Position numbers and translations under genes: made by a program. Below, piece by piece: positions 26,894 through 36,230 of a stretch of DNA of 64,000 bases. This DNA is from Cafeteria roenbergensis (lineage: Eukaryota; Sar; Bigyra; Bicosoecida; Cafeteriaceae). Below the pieces are notes generated by a model. That model was not told where the DNA came from. It ran no database searches and was given only the letters and a program-made list of their open reading frames with translations. The stretch lies in the NCBI GenBank assembly GCA_008330645.1, contig VLTN01000006.1, positions 558,001 to 622,000 on the forward strand. Direction: 5' to 3'. How positions within the stretch are numbered: position 1 is the stretch's first letter; every line of letters starts with the position of its first letter.

Positions 26894-29800
26894 TTAAGGC
26901 CTTGAGGCCGCCCGGCCAATGGGCACAAGCTCGGGAGCAAACGGGTCGCCCCGGGACACAACTGGGGGCTGCTGATGGGCGGGCTGCGGAACAGCGCCGC
27001 GAGCGGGCCACGGCTGCCCCGCGGCCGGACCAGCCCACTGAGCCGGGCCGCTAACGTGCTGCCCACACTCGGGCAAGTGAGTGGTGTCCAGCGAGCGCCC
27101 CACGCTCGCTGTCGTGCCTTCGGCAGAGTCCTCACTTCCCGAAGAGCTGCCGTCCTCATCGCTGCTGGCGTCAGGAGCCCCGTGCCACGACTTGGTGTCG
27201 GACCCTGAGTGGCGCCTACCGTGCCTCGCCGCACTGGGAACCAGGCCCTGGGCGACGCGCAGCACCGAGACCGCCTCCGCAAGGCGTTGCTCGGCAGCCT
27301 TGCGGCTCTGCATCTCCCGCTCAAGCTCAGCCACCAGCATCTGGGCAGCATCCTTGCGCCGGGTCGTTGCCCCGCTGCAAGCAACAGCTGCGGCCGCCCT
27401 GGCAAGCCGGAGCACCTGGTCTTCGCGCTCTGTCGCCAGCCCGGCCAGGGCCGCTTCGCGGGCTTGCAGCGCTGCCTGGTGCTCGGCCGCGATTGCAGCC
27501 AGGCGCCGCTCGACGCGTGCTGTGACCTCCGCGTCCACGGCCTGGCTCCGTCGGGTTGCCACCCCAGTGGCAAGGGCGTCCTCTGCTGCCTCCCTGAGGC
27601 GCCGCTCTTGGCGGGAGGCGCTCTCCGCGGCCTCCGCCCGGGCTTCGGCGGCACGCAGGGCCGCCACGAGCGCCTGCGCCGCGTGCCGCCTGGGGCTCTG
27701 CCGCCCCGCCTCGGCCGGAAGCTGGCCGTCGCTGCTGCTGGCAGCGTGGCCACCGCCCTCCGGCGCGTCGCTCAGCAGCCCCCATCGCCGCAGCTCCTGC
27801 TCCCGCCGAGCCATGCCCGCGGCCACTGCCTCGGCCGCCTCTCCCGCCCGCTTCACCTCCTCCGCTGCCCTGCCGAGAAGGGCGCTCTCCCGCAGCCTGG
27901 AGAAGCACCGGGCCACCCGTCGCTGAGCAGCAGCGCGTAGAGTGCGCGCAAGCGACATTGCCGCGCCGCGCCGCGCCCCCGCCACCAGGTGCGACCGCAA
28001 CGACCCAACCGTCCGCGCCAGTCCGACCGCGGCCTCCGCTGCGCGCCGTGCCGAAGTCCCGGCCGCCCCAGCCGCAGCCCCCTCCTCCCGGGCGAGGTGC
28101 GCCACCCGTGCTGCCTCGTCCTCCGCCTCAAGGCACTGCGCTGCCATCGCGTCGCCTTCGTGTCGGAGCCGCGCGGCCTCGGCTTCTGCTGCGGCTGCTC
28201 GCGCAAGGTGAGCGCCCTCCGCGTCAGCGCCGCTCCGCTGCTCGACAGCGTGACCCGGACCGGCCAGCCTTTCCCCGGGGAGCAAGGGAACGCTGACAGG
28301 CGGCAGCCGGGGCATGGGGCCGCGCGCCTGCCCGGCCCAGCCCGACGACAGCACCGCTGGCGCCAACGGGGGCGGAGGCGGCTGGCTCGCAGGCTGGCGA
28401 GATGCATCCGTCGGGCGCCGACCAGCCGCTTCTCCACCGGGTATGTGCCCGTTTGAGCCCACCGGCTCGGCCCTGGCTTGCGCGTCCCATCGCAGAGCGC
28501 GCAGGGGCGAAGCCGCATTGGCCGACGACGCAACAGACGACCGGAGCGCCGGACCCCCCGGTGGGCCGCCCGGCTCCCCTTCGGCGGCGAGCGCCTCCCG
28601 CCACGACGCCGGGTCGCTCGGCAGAGCAGACGCGTGCGCTGTGTCCGCGCCAGCGAGAGTTGGCATGGCTCCCGGCTCGGGCACGGGGAGCGACGCAGAG
28701 CTCGTTGCGCCAGCGCCAGACCCAGCGCCGGGCGCGTAGAGGTGTCCGTTGAAAGAGTGAATCGTGATGCCGGCGCCCGCGCCAGCTGCTGCTGCTGCTG
28801 CTGGCGCCGTCGCGGACTCTCCGCCGGTAGAGCTGGCCGGCTGGACGCTGCTCGCGCTGAGAGGCGCCGGCGGACCCCTGCCAGCGCCCGAGCCCAGCGC
28901 CCGCGACTGGTCCCTGCCTGGCTCGCCGCCAAAGGCGCCGGCGACGCCCTCACTTGCCCGGCCGCTCTCGAGGGGTTGCTGCCACCACGACGCCGTCGCC
29001 CGCGACGCTGACGGTTGCCCATCAGCAGCAGCCGGGGCGTCCGCTGCCGCCGCCGATGACGACCGCTGCTGTCGACCAGCCCGCTGCGACCCCGCCGACC
29101 GAGGCCGGGAGGCCCTGGGAGGCCGCTGGCCGCTGAGGCCCCCACGTCCATCGCGGCCATCGCTAGCCCCGCCGCCGGCGCCGTTGCTTGAGGGAGAGGA
29201 GGCCTCGTCCACCCCGTAGCCCCGCCGACGAGCCGGCGATCGGGCGCCTTCAAGTGACCCAGTGTCTCCGTCGTCGTCCTCGTCATCCAGCGAGTCTCTG
29301 ATGCGGCTGGGGGCCTCCCCTCTGCGACCCGCGGCCCGCACGCTCTCCTCGGCCCTCCGCTCAGCTGCCTCGGCCTCAACAGCGGAGTCCGACGGGCCGA
29401 CCACCGCCGTGGCTCTGACCCTGCCCCCAAGCCGAAGCCGAGTTTTGCCTCCCGGGCTCGCAGAGGGGAAGGACACTTCGATCGCGCCGCTGCCACTGCC
29501 GCCTCGCTCCCGGTGCGCCCAGTCCGGGTCTGCCTCGCTCGCCCCGCCCTCGGAGGGGGGGCCTCGACGACGCCTGAGTCGGGCCTCCGCCAACGCGGCC
29601 CGGAACCCCTCGCTGCTCCGGTCGCCCCTGGAGCTAGAGCGGCCCGCTGCGGGGAGAGAAATCCGCGCGGCCTCCTGCGACCGGCCACTCATGCGTCCGC
29701 TACCCGCCCGAGACGGAGCAGCGTCGGCAGAGCGCCTCGATGGCGGCGAGCGGCGCCCGCCCGACTTGTAGCGGAGCGCGGCCGCCACGCCCCCCTCTTC

Positions 29801-30753
29801 CTGACGTGAAGGGGACCGATGGCCTGCCGGGGCCTGCTGGGAAGGGGGCGGAGGTGGGCCATCTTGCCGGCGGGACGGAGAGGGTGGTGGCGCCCCGTCG
29901 CCCGCGAGCTCGAACCTGCGAGCGCGATACAGGGGACACGGGATGGCGGGGGGGGGAGTTCCGATGGGCGTTGGAAGGCTTTTGGAGGGGGGGGGCGGCG
30001 GCCGCAGAGTCGCGGGCGCCGGGCCGCCGCCGCCTCGCCGCACCAGCCCCAGAGGAGAGCATCTCGCAAGCATGGCTGGGGGACATGGCGAGCGCCCGGT
30101 CATGCGTAGCCCTGGCATTGCAGCGACGCGAGGCGCGTCCTCACCGGTAGGTTTCCTTGTCGTAGCCGAACCGCACCGTGTCGCCGGAGCGCAGCGGGCA
30201 GGCGCCATCTTGGATGCGGCCGTCGTTCACGAACGTACCGTTCATTGAATTCAAATCAACGATGCGGGCACGCTGCGTGCAGGTGTCGGAGACAGCGTGG
30301 GGCCAGCTCCGATGGCGCTCGTGATGTGAGTGCTTGTGGTCGGCAACCGGCCACGCGCCACCGCACCCCAGCGTTCGCCCACACGCACGCAGCCTTGCGC
30401 CAACTGCGATGCAAGCCAAAGGCATTTCCCCACATGGCGTCCGGCCCTCACCTTGCGCTCCGGGTCGATCACAATGCGAGCGTGCACGCTGGACACCGAC
30501 CGTGTCGAGGTGAGGATCTGCGGCTCAGGAAAGTCTTTGCGGGCCGCGCGCATCTCATCAACACTCGTATGGAGCCATAGCCGTCGGGGCACAGCCAGCA
30601 CCCCTCCGGGAGGAGCCCGGGGGCGCCTCGAGCGCTGCTCACGATGTCGTTGTCCTCCCCGCGGCCGATTTGCGTTTCGGCGTCTTCCAGCTCGTACACG
30701 ACAGTAGCCCCCCGCAGAAATGCGAGCGCTGGAGCCTCGGGCGAGCTTGCCAT
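26894..30753 (-). CDS. CEP170-like FHA and coiled-coil protein
   Basis: Four exons, 30753-30643, 30517-30452, 30272-30145 and 29915-26894, give 1,108 residues. All joins keep frame (ATC|GTGAGC, AAG|GTGAGG and CCG|GTGAGG donors; CGCAG acceptors). The FHA domain at residues ~15-105 is built from all four exons: TQIGRGEDNDI, then TRSVSSVHARIVID, then DLNSMNGTFVNDGRI and RSGDTVRFGYDKETYRF. The SxxH and NGTFVND phosphothreonine-binding motifs are intact. The NGTFVNDxRI and RFGYD wording is closest to the CEP170/CEP170B FHA among proteins I know. The rest is Arg/Ser/Pro-rich, then from about residue 670 a long Ala/Glu/Arg coiled coil, then an acidic Ser-rich end. A centriole, basal-body or microtubule role is inferred. 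An ATG at 30822 could add 23 residues. Confidence 0.75.
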
Positions 30754-30925
30754 GCCTGGCCAGACTCCCGCGCCTGGGCCGCAGGGCAGCGGTGCAGCGC
30801 TTGCCGTTTGGGCCAGTTTCAACCGCGGCAGAGCCCGCCGGCCGGCAGAGCGGCGACAGCAACTCCTTGCCGTCGAAACTCTTGCGGCGCCATCTCAGCT
30901 AGCCAGCACACTGGATCCATTCGCA
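30754..30925. promoter_or_regulatory. Divergent spacer, presumed shared promoter
   Basis: 172 bases between the start codons of the CEP170-like gene (-) and adenine phosphoribosyltransferase (+). No core motif was recognised. Confidence 0.4.
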
Positions 30926-31552
30926 ATGGCCGCCGCCGCCCCCGAAGATGCCAAGCCGCTTGCCGAGCCTCTGCCCATGGATGCCGACATCCGCACGGCC
31001 TTTGAGGCGGCGCTGACGTACCACAAGGACTTCCCCAAGGAGGGCATCACCTTTGTGGACTTTTTCCCGGTGTTCCGCGACGCGGCCCTGGTCAAGAAGA
31101 TTGTGGCCGAGCACGCCACTGCGATCGCGATGCGCGGTGCAGTGACCGGAGTGACCGTAACGCACATTGCTGGCCTGGACAGCCGCGGCTTCATGCTTGG
31201 TCCCATGATCGCCGCGGAGATGAACTTGCCATTCGTCCCGGTGCGCAAGGCAGGGAAGCTCCCCGGCAAGACGATCATGGCCGAGTACAAGCTCGAGTAC
31301 GGCAGTGCCAAGATCGAGGTGCAAGAGGACGCTGTGCCCAAGGGCGCAACTTTTGCCGTGGTGGACGACCTGCTTGCGACCGGCGGCACCATGACAGCAG
31401 CCGTCGGGCTCCTCATGAAGGCTGGCGCCAAGGTCGACGCGACGTACGTAGCCATCGAGCTGGCCGGGCTTGGCGCGGCGAGCAAGGTGGGCGCTCCGGT
31501 GTTTGCTGTCAGCTCGGTCACGGACGAGGACTTGAGCGCCCGCGTCGCCTGA
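30926..31552 (+). CDS. APRT: Adenine phosphoribosyltransferase
   Basis: One exon of 208 residues, the family's usual size plus a short N-terminal extension. The PRPP-binding loop FAVVDDLLATGGTM is intact, as are the earlier FPKEGITFVDFFPVF and IAGLDSRGFMLGPMIA segments and the flexible loop region RKAGKLPGKTIMAEYKLEYG. The enzyme salvages adenine to AMP using PRPP in the cytosol. The start at 30926 is chosen because the longer open frame upstream is background and would overlap the divergent spacer. Function is confident. Confidence 0.95.
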   Translation: MAAAAPEDAKPLAEPLPMDADIRTAFEAALTYHKDFPKEGITFVDFFPVFRDAALVKKIVAEHATAIAMRGAVTGVTVTHIAGLDSRGFMLGPMIAAEMNLPFVPVRKAGKLPGKTIMAEYKLEYGSAKIEVQEDAVPKGATFAVVDDLLATGGTMTAAVGLLMKAGAKVDATYVAIELAGLGAASKVGAPVFAVSSVTDEDLSARVA

Positions 31553-31954
31553 GGAGGCCGCGGCGAGCCCCCCCGGCCCAGGGCCTGACAGGGCTGGGTC
31601 GGGTGCAGGCATGACGGCGTCGGGAGGCTGATGCCGGGCATGGCTGCGGCGTCACCCGCCGCAGCTGCCTTGCAGGGCGCAGCGCCTGCAGCGCTGCCCG
31701 AGGCCCCGAGCGCCTGCCCCGGAACCGCCAGTGCGTGTGCGCGTGAGTGAACCAAGAGGGGACCGTTTGGGCCCCTGCTTCAGCCAACCGTGCTTGGACC
31801 ACCGTGCGCTCACAACCGTTCAAGGGCCCGCGGCACCGAGCGGCCCCGGGCACAAGCCGCAAGCACCAGCCACGCTGCTTCATTGCAAGCCCCCAGCCCG
31901 AAGCAAACTGACCCCGCAAACCCCCTTCGCCCCCGAATGATATTCTAGCCGCGA
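31553..31954. other. Convergent spacer
   Basis: Tail-to-tail spacer between APRT and PSMG3. It is GC-rich and nothing beyond 3' UTR sequence was recognised. Confidence 0.45.
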
Positions 31955-32835
31955 CTAGTCGCGCTTGGCGGAAGCTGGCCCCGCCCTCGGTCCTCTGCTG
32001 AAAGCCGCCATGAGAGTCTCGCGGGTGGCCTGCTCGGCGGTGACGCCGCCGCAAGCGGCAGCGGCAGCGGGCGCAGCGGCAGCGGCAGCGGCAGCGGCAG
32101 CGGCATCCCCAGAAGCCGAGCCACCAGCAGCGGGTGCCTCGTCTTCCGGTGCAAGCGCCGCAGTCACGCCCTCCATCGATGCTCTCCTGGCTGCTGCTGC
32201 GCCCTTGATGGCCTCCGGGAGACGGGCAAGGACGGCCCGGAACAGGCCAGGGGAAGGCTCATCCCCCCCACGCAGCGCGGCGGACAGCAGCAGGGGCAGG
32301 CCCGTGGCGCGCCGCACCACTTGGGCATTTGCCCGCGCGAACACGTGCAGAGCGTCATCGCGCCGCCGGTCGCCCACCAGCGTGAACGGGCCCGCGCCGC
32401 GCCCCTCCGCGCCCAGCTCCGGGTCGGCTCCCTGACAATCGATCTGCGCACAAGGGCGGCGAGCGTGGGCAAGGGTTGCTTGAGAGGAGGGGCGTACGAC
32501 TGCCGCCGCCGCAGGAGCTGGAGCTGGTGCACTCTGCTTCCACTCACGATGCTGCCGATGCCTGGGACTTGCGAGAGCACCACGAAGACCCTATCCGCGA
32601 AAATAGTCACAGAGAGCGAAGTTTTGTCGCCGTCCACCTCCTGTGGGGAGCGCGCAGGAGACAGCAGCGGCGAGGGGCGCGATTCACTGGCGACGAAGCT
32701 GACCAGACAGCAGCGTCTTGGACATGCGGCATGGGCCCTCCAGCGCAGCAACCTCGGCAAGCTGCTGCCCATTCTCACAAAGTCCTCTTGGAACGCTGGG
32801 GACGGGACTGCTGTCAGGCCGTCGGCGCCAGCCAT
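31955..32835 (-). CDS. PSMG3: Proteasome assembly chaperone 3 (PSMG3/PAC3)
   Basis: Three phase-0 exons, 32835-32779, 32640-32548 and 32443-31955, give 212 residues. Donors are TTT|GTGAGA and ATC|GTGAGT; acceptors are CACAG and CGCAG. The spliced protein reads SLSVTIFADRVFVVLSQVPG, then IGSI, then LVGDRRRDDALHVFARANAQ, then LPLLLSAALR. It aligns by eye with human PSMG3 (CTAFSSHILVVVTQFGKMGT, then LIHVFAKNLVAFV, then AVLLAMAVKD). PSMG3 works with PSMG4 in building the alpha ring of the 20S proteasome. After residue ~115 there is an extra Ala-rich low-complexity tail, which includes an 11-Ala run. The small first exon is the least certain part. Confidence 0.75.
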
Positions 32836-33127
32836 CCGAATCGGCTGGTCGAACCGGGTAGTCGAACAGCGGTCTCGCCAGGGGGGGGGGGGCAGCCTTA
32901 CTGGCGAAGTCGCAGACGCAGCGTACCCGACACGGGAGGCAAGCGGCGCAAGTGGGTGCCCTGCGCACGGGTACGCTGGCAGCGCACTCGGGGCGGGTCG
33001 GCGGGCGACCGACGGCTCTGCCGACACTTGCTTTTCGCGCCCCGACAGGTCGTCGGCCGACGAGCAGCGGCAACACGTGCACCGGCAGGCGAGTCGTGCG
33101 TGCCCCGAAGGCGTAGGACCCGGCGCG
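32836..33127. promoter_or_regulatory. Divergent spacer, presumed shared promoter
   Basis: 292 bases between PSMG3 (-) and the Ser/Asp/Ala-rich gene (+). It includes a G run at about 32880-32892. Open frames cross it but do not look coding. Confidence 0.4.
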
Positions 33128-35689
33128 ATGGAGACTCCAGCGCTGGCAGCTCCTGCCGTGACATCGGCAGCCAAGACCAAGCGCAGGCGCAAGAAGTCCG
33201 CGAAGACCGCAACCTCGGCCGAGGCCGGTGCCGCACAACCCTCCGGCGCTTCAAATGGCAAGCGCCAGAAGCGGCCCAGGGACGATGCAGCTGCAGGCGC
33301 GGCCGAGGCTGCCAAGACCTCGTCAGCGGCTGCTGCGCCCGCGGCGGAGGACGCAGCTGCGAAGCGTGTGCGATTCTCCGGAGGCGAGGCCGCTGCTGTT
33401 GCACAAACTCCGAGCAGCGCGAAGGAGCGCCCCCAGCCGCGCTCGGCTGCATCTACGGCTGGTGCTACTCCCGCCCCGGTGTCCAAGACGGCTTCCAAGA
33501 CTGCCGGGCGCGACGCGGCAAGCAAAGCGTCGGTGAAGCGCCGGCAGCGTCGCAAGCGCGCGGGCCCTGGGGGGCTGCAGGCCGCCGACCTCATCAAGGC
33601 GCTGGAGGCCACTGCCGCGGCAGAGGTTGCCAAGGCCGCCCGCCGTGCCGCCCCTGCTCCTGGGAGCTCCTCGGCGGCGTCTGAAGCCGTGGCTGCCGAT
33701 GCCGCCGGCGCCCCTGTCGTCTCTGCTGAGCCCAAGGACCTCCTTGCTGCCCTTCGCGATGCCCACGCGGCGCTCTCGGCTGCAGCCAGCCAGCACGCGC
33801 GTGCTGCCGCGGACTCCATGGCCATGGCTGCGCGCGTCAAGGAGGTGCTGGCCGCCGCCAAGGCGGCCTCGGACGCTGCTGCCGCCGCCCCAGCCGCCCC
33901 AGCCGACGCTACAGCCGACCCCGCGCCTTCCTCTTCATCCTCGTCTTCCTCGGTTGCCGCCGCGCCCGCTGCCGCCGCACCCGCCGCCGCCGCTCCCGCC
34001 GCCGCCGCTGCAGCCGCTTCTCCCGATCCCGCCGCCGCTGCAGCCGCTTCCCCCGCCAAGACTGCCCCCCAGTCCGCCTCAAGGCCGAAGCCCCCGCAAG
34101 CCCGCGCTGACAGCGTGAGCAAGGGAACTCGCGTCGCGTCCGGGGGCTTCGTCTGGGAGTCTCGCCGCATCGCCAACGACAAGGCTCGCTGGCGGCGCGT
34201 CGGGAGGGAGGGGGAGGTCGAGAGCACCCCCGCCCAAGGCACTGCTTCCAAGGCAGCGGGTGCCAGCGCAAGCGCAGGTGCTGCTGGTTCCTCAAGCGAC
34301 TCTGGCAGTGACGACGATGACTCGGACAGCGAGGACGAGGCTGGCGACGCCACGACCGCCGGACAAACCGCAGCCGCAGCCATTGCCGCTGCCGCTGCCG
34401 CCAGAACGAGCAGCTTTGACCCAGACGCCACTCTGGACGACGCCTCAGTCGACAGTGCAGACCTCGCCGAGGCTGCGGCACCTGCTGCAGCTTCCAAGCC
34501 AAGCTCAGATTCGGCCAGCGAATCCGACTCTGACTCTGACTCCGACTCCGACTCCGACTCTGATAACAACACCGGCACAGCCGCCAAAGCGCCAGCCGCT
34601 GCTGCCCCCAAGGCTGTCGGCACCCCCATCGTCCGCGGCACCCCCATTGTGCCTGGAGCCGCTCTGGGCAAGGCCGCCGCCCCGGCGAGCACGCCTGCAG
34701 GCGCCGTGTCCGCGCCGCCCTCGGCCGCCAAGCTGGCCCGGGAAGCCGTGGCCTCCGAACGCAAGGCCGAGGCCGAGGCTGCCAAGGCCAAGGGTGCCGC
34801 GCGCGCCCGTGAGGTGTTCAACGACATCGTCGCCAACACCAGCACGGACCGCCTCAAGGGGTGGGCCATCGCTGACGCGGACGACCTCCGCAAGGACATC
34901 AAGGCCACCGGGTGCTGGCCCGCCGACGCCCCGGCCCCCACCAAGAGCGACGCTGCGGAGTTCCAAGGGCTCGTTATCGGTGCGTTTGCCGACCGCCGCT
35001 ATGCGGCCCTGAACATCGCTCGCTCCTCGTCCTCTTCCTCCTCAGCAGCCGCCCCGGAGGCTGCGAAGCCGGTGCAAGCCGCTGTGACGCCAGCGCCTGC
35101 TGCTGCCGCTGCGCCTGCCGGTAGCAGCAGCAGCAGCGACTCCGACAGCGACGAAGACTCTGATGACTCGGGCGACGAGCAAGACTCGCCCGCCGTCGCT
35201 CCTGCCCCGTCCCAGGCCAAGGCACCGCCCGCCACTCAGGTTGAGAAGCCCAGTGCCGACGAGTCAGCCAGCCTGGGCAGCTCCTCCAGCGAAGTGTCCA
35301 GCGACGAGTCGAGCGATGAATCGAGCGACGACGACGACGACGACGACGCTCCAGCTGGCGCTGCCTCCGCCGGGCTCGGGTCTTCCGCCTTTGGCGCCGC
35401 GGCGCGCAGCACGCCTCGGAACGCGCTAGCCGAGCTTTCCTCTCTCTCCATGCCCGCCAGCTCCCCCGCCAAGGCGCAGGCCAAGGCACCCACCCCTGCT
35501 GCGGCGGCGCCAGCCCCGCGCCTTCCCGCCGCCTCCCCCGGCCAGCTGGACATCTCGGAGCTGTCCACCAGCCACATGAGCGCCGCGCAGACGCCCTACC
35601 GCAACGTCTTCTCTGCCAGCGGGGCCAGCACCGGCGGCAAGGCGTCCAAGAAGAAGAAGGCCAAGCGCACGCGCAAGGACAGGGCCTGA
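33128..35689 (+). CDS. Ser/Asp/Ala-rich nuclear-type low-complexity protein
   Basis: One exon of 853 residues from the ATG at 33128. Not recognised. The N-terminus is strongly basic (KTKRRRKKSAK, GKRQKRPRD, KRRQRRKRAG), resembling nuclear or nucleolar localisation signals. Alternating Ala/Pro-rich linkers and acidic Ser/Asp runs follow (for example SDSDSDSDSDSDSD and SSDESSDDDDDDD), then a basic C-terminus KKKKAKRTRKDRA. Only ~65 residues near 558-622 look folded (AREVFNDIVANTSTDRLKGW and following). The pattern of acidic serine patches between basic stretches recalls Nopp140/NOLC1/SRP40 nucleolar proteins, but I do not see a convincing SRP40 C-terminal domain, so this is only an analogy. Likely heavily phosphorylated by CK2. 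Confidence 0.7.
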   Translation: METPALAAPAVTSAAKTKRRRKKSAKTATSAEAGAAQPSGASNGKRQKRPRDDAAAGAAEAAKTSSAAAAPAAEDAAAKRVRFSGGEAAAVAQTPSSAKERPQPRSAASTAGATPAPVSKTASKTAGRDAASKASVKRRQRRKRAGPGGLQAADLIKALEATAAAEVAKAARRAAPAPGSSSAASEAVAADAAGAPVVSAEPKDLLAALRDAHAALSAAASQHARAAADSMAMAARVKEVLAAAKAASDAAAAAPAAPADATADPAPSSSSSSSSVAAAPAAAAPAAAAPAAAAAAASPDPAAAAAASPAKTAPQSASRPKPPQARADSVSKGTRVASGGFVWESRRIANDKARWRRVGREGEVESTPAQGTASKAAGASASAGAAGSSSDSGSDDDDSDSEDEAGDATTAGQTAAAAIAAAAAARTSSFDPDATLDDASVDSADLAEAAAPAAASKPSSDSASESDSDSDSDSDSDSDNNTGTAAKAPAAAAPKAVGTPIVRGTPIVPGAALGKAAAPASTPAGAVSAPPSAAKLAREAVASERKAEAEAAKAKGAARAREVFNDIVANTSTDRLKGWAIADADDLRKDIKATGCWPADAPAPTKSDAAEFQGLVIGAFADRRYAALNIARSSSSSSSAAAPEAAKPVQAAVTPAPAAAAAPAGSSSSSDSDSDEDSDDSGDEQDSPAVAPAPSQAKAPPATQVEKPSADESASLGSSSSEVSSDESSDESSDDDDDDDAPAGAASAGLGSSAFGAAARSTPRNALAELSSLSMPASSPAKAQAKAPTPAAAAPAPRLPAASPGQLDISELSTSHMSAAQTPYRNVFSASGASTGGKASKKKKAKRTRKDRA

Positions 35690-36230
35690 GCCACGCCCCT
35701 CACCGGCGCTGCCGCGGGCGCAGGCGCAGCGCAGCGCCTGCGCACGAGCGACCTTGCGGCCACGGGGGGACGCAGGATGGCGGGGGAAGGCTCCCGCCGT
35801 CCCAGGCGCTGCACTGCAGGTTGCGTGTCGATGTTCTATTCGTGGGGCTTTTTTGCGTGCTCGCCGCGCGTCGCGTGGCGTGTCACCTGCAACTGCGCGG
35901 ACCTTTGCAGCTGGCAGCGCGCCGTCAGGAGTACTCCTCACGCACGAGTCGCGCCTGTACCCGGCTCAATCGCGCACGCGTGCGGCCGCTGCTACGTTGC
36001 TTGCGTTTCAATCCAAGGCTCGCCGAGAGTGTGGCCGCGCAGGTCGCCAGCCGTGGGACGACGCACTTCTGGTTCTACTCAACACTCAACACCCTCCAAC
36101 TCCTAACCCCCCCCCCCCCCTCCCACCCCCGCGGCAACTCCAGCCCCCACGAGCACACCCATGCGCACGAGGGGCCGGGGCAAACAGTCGGTGGCCAGTT
36201 CCGATGGCCCGCGCAGCCATGGACGCCAGG
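35690..36230. other. Convergent spacer
   Basis: Tail-to-tail spacer between the Ser/Asp-rich gene and the EGF/TSP gene. A C run lies near 36107-36120 and a T run near 35850. No coding or structural RNA signal was recognised. Confidence 0.45.

Noticed and set aside
32164-34944. A 926-codon minus-strand open frame covering PSMG3 and the Ser/Asp-rich gene
   Set aside because: Only the short PSMG3 exon parts inside it are real; the rest is antisense to the plus-strand gene.
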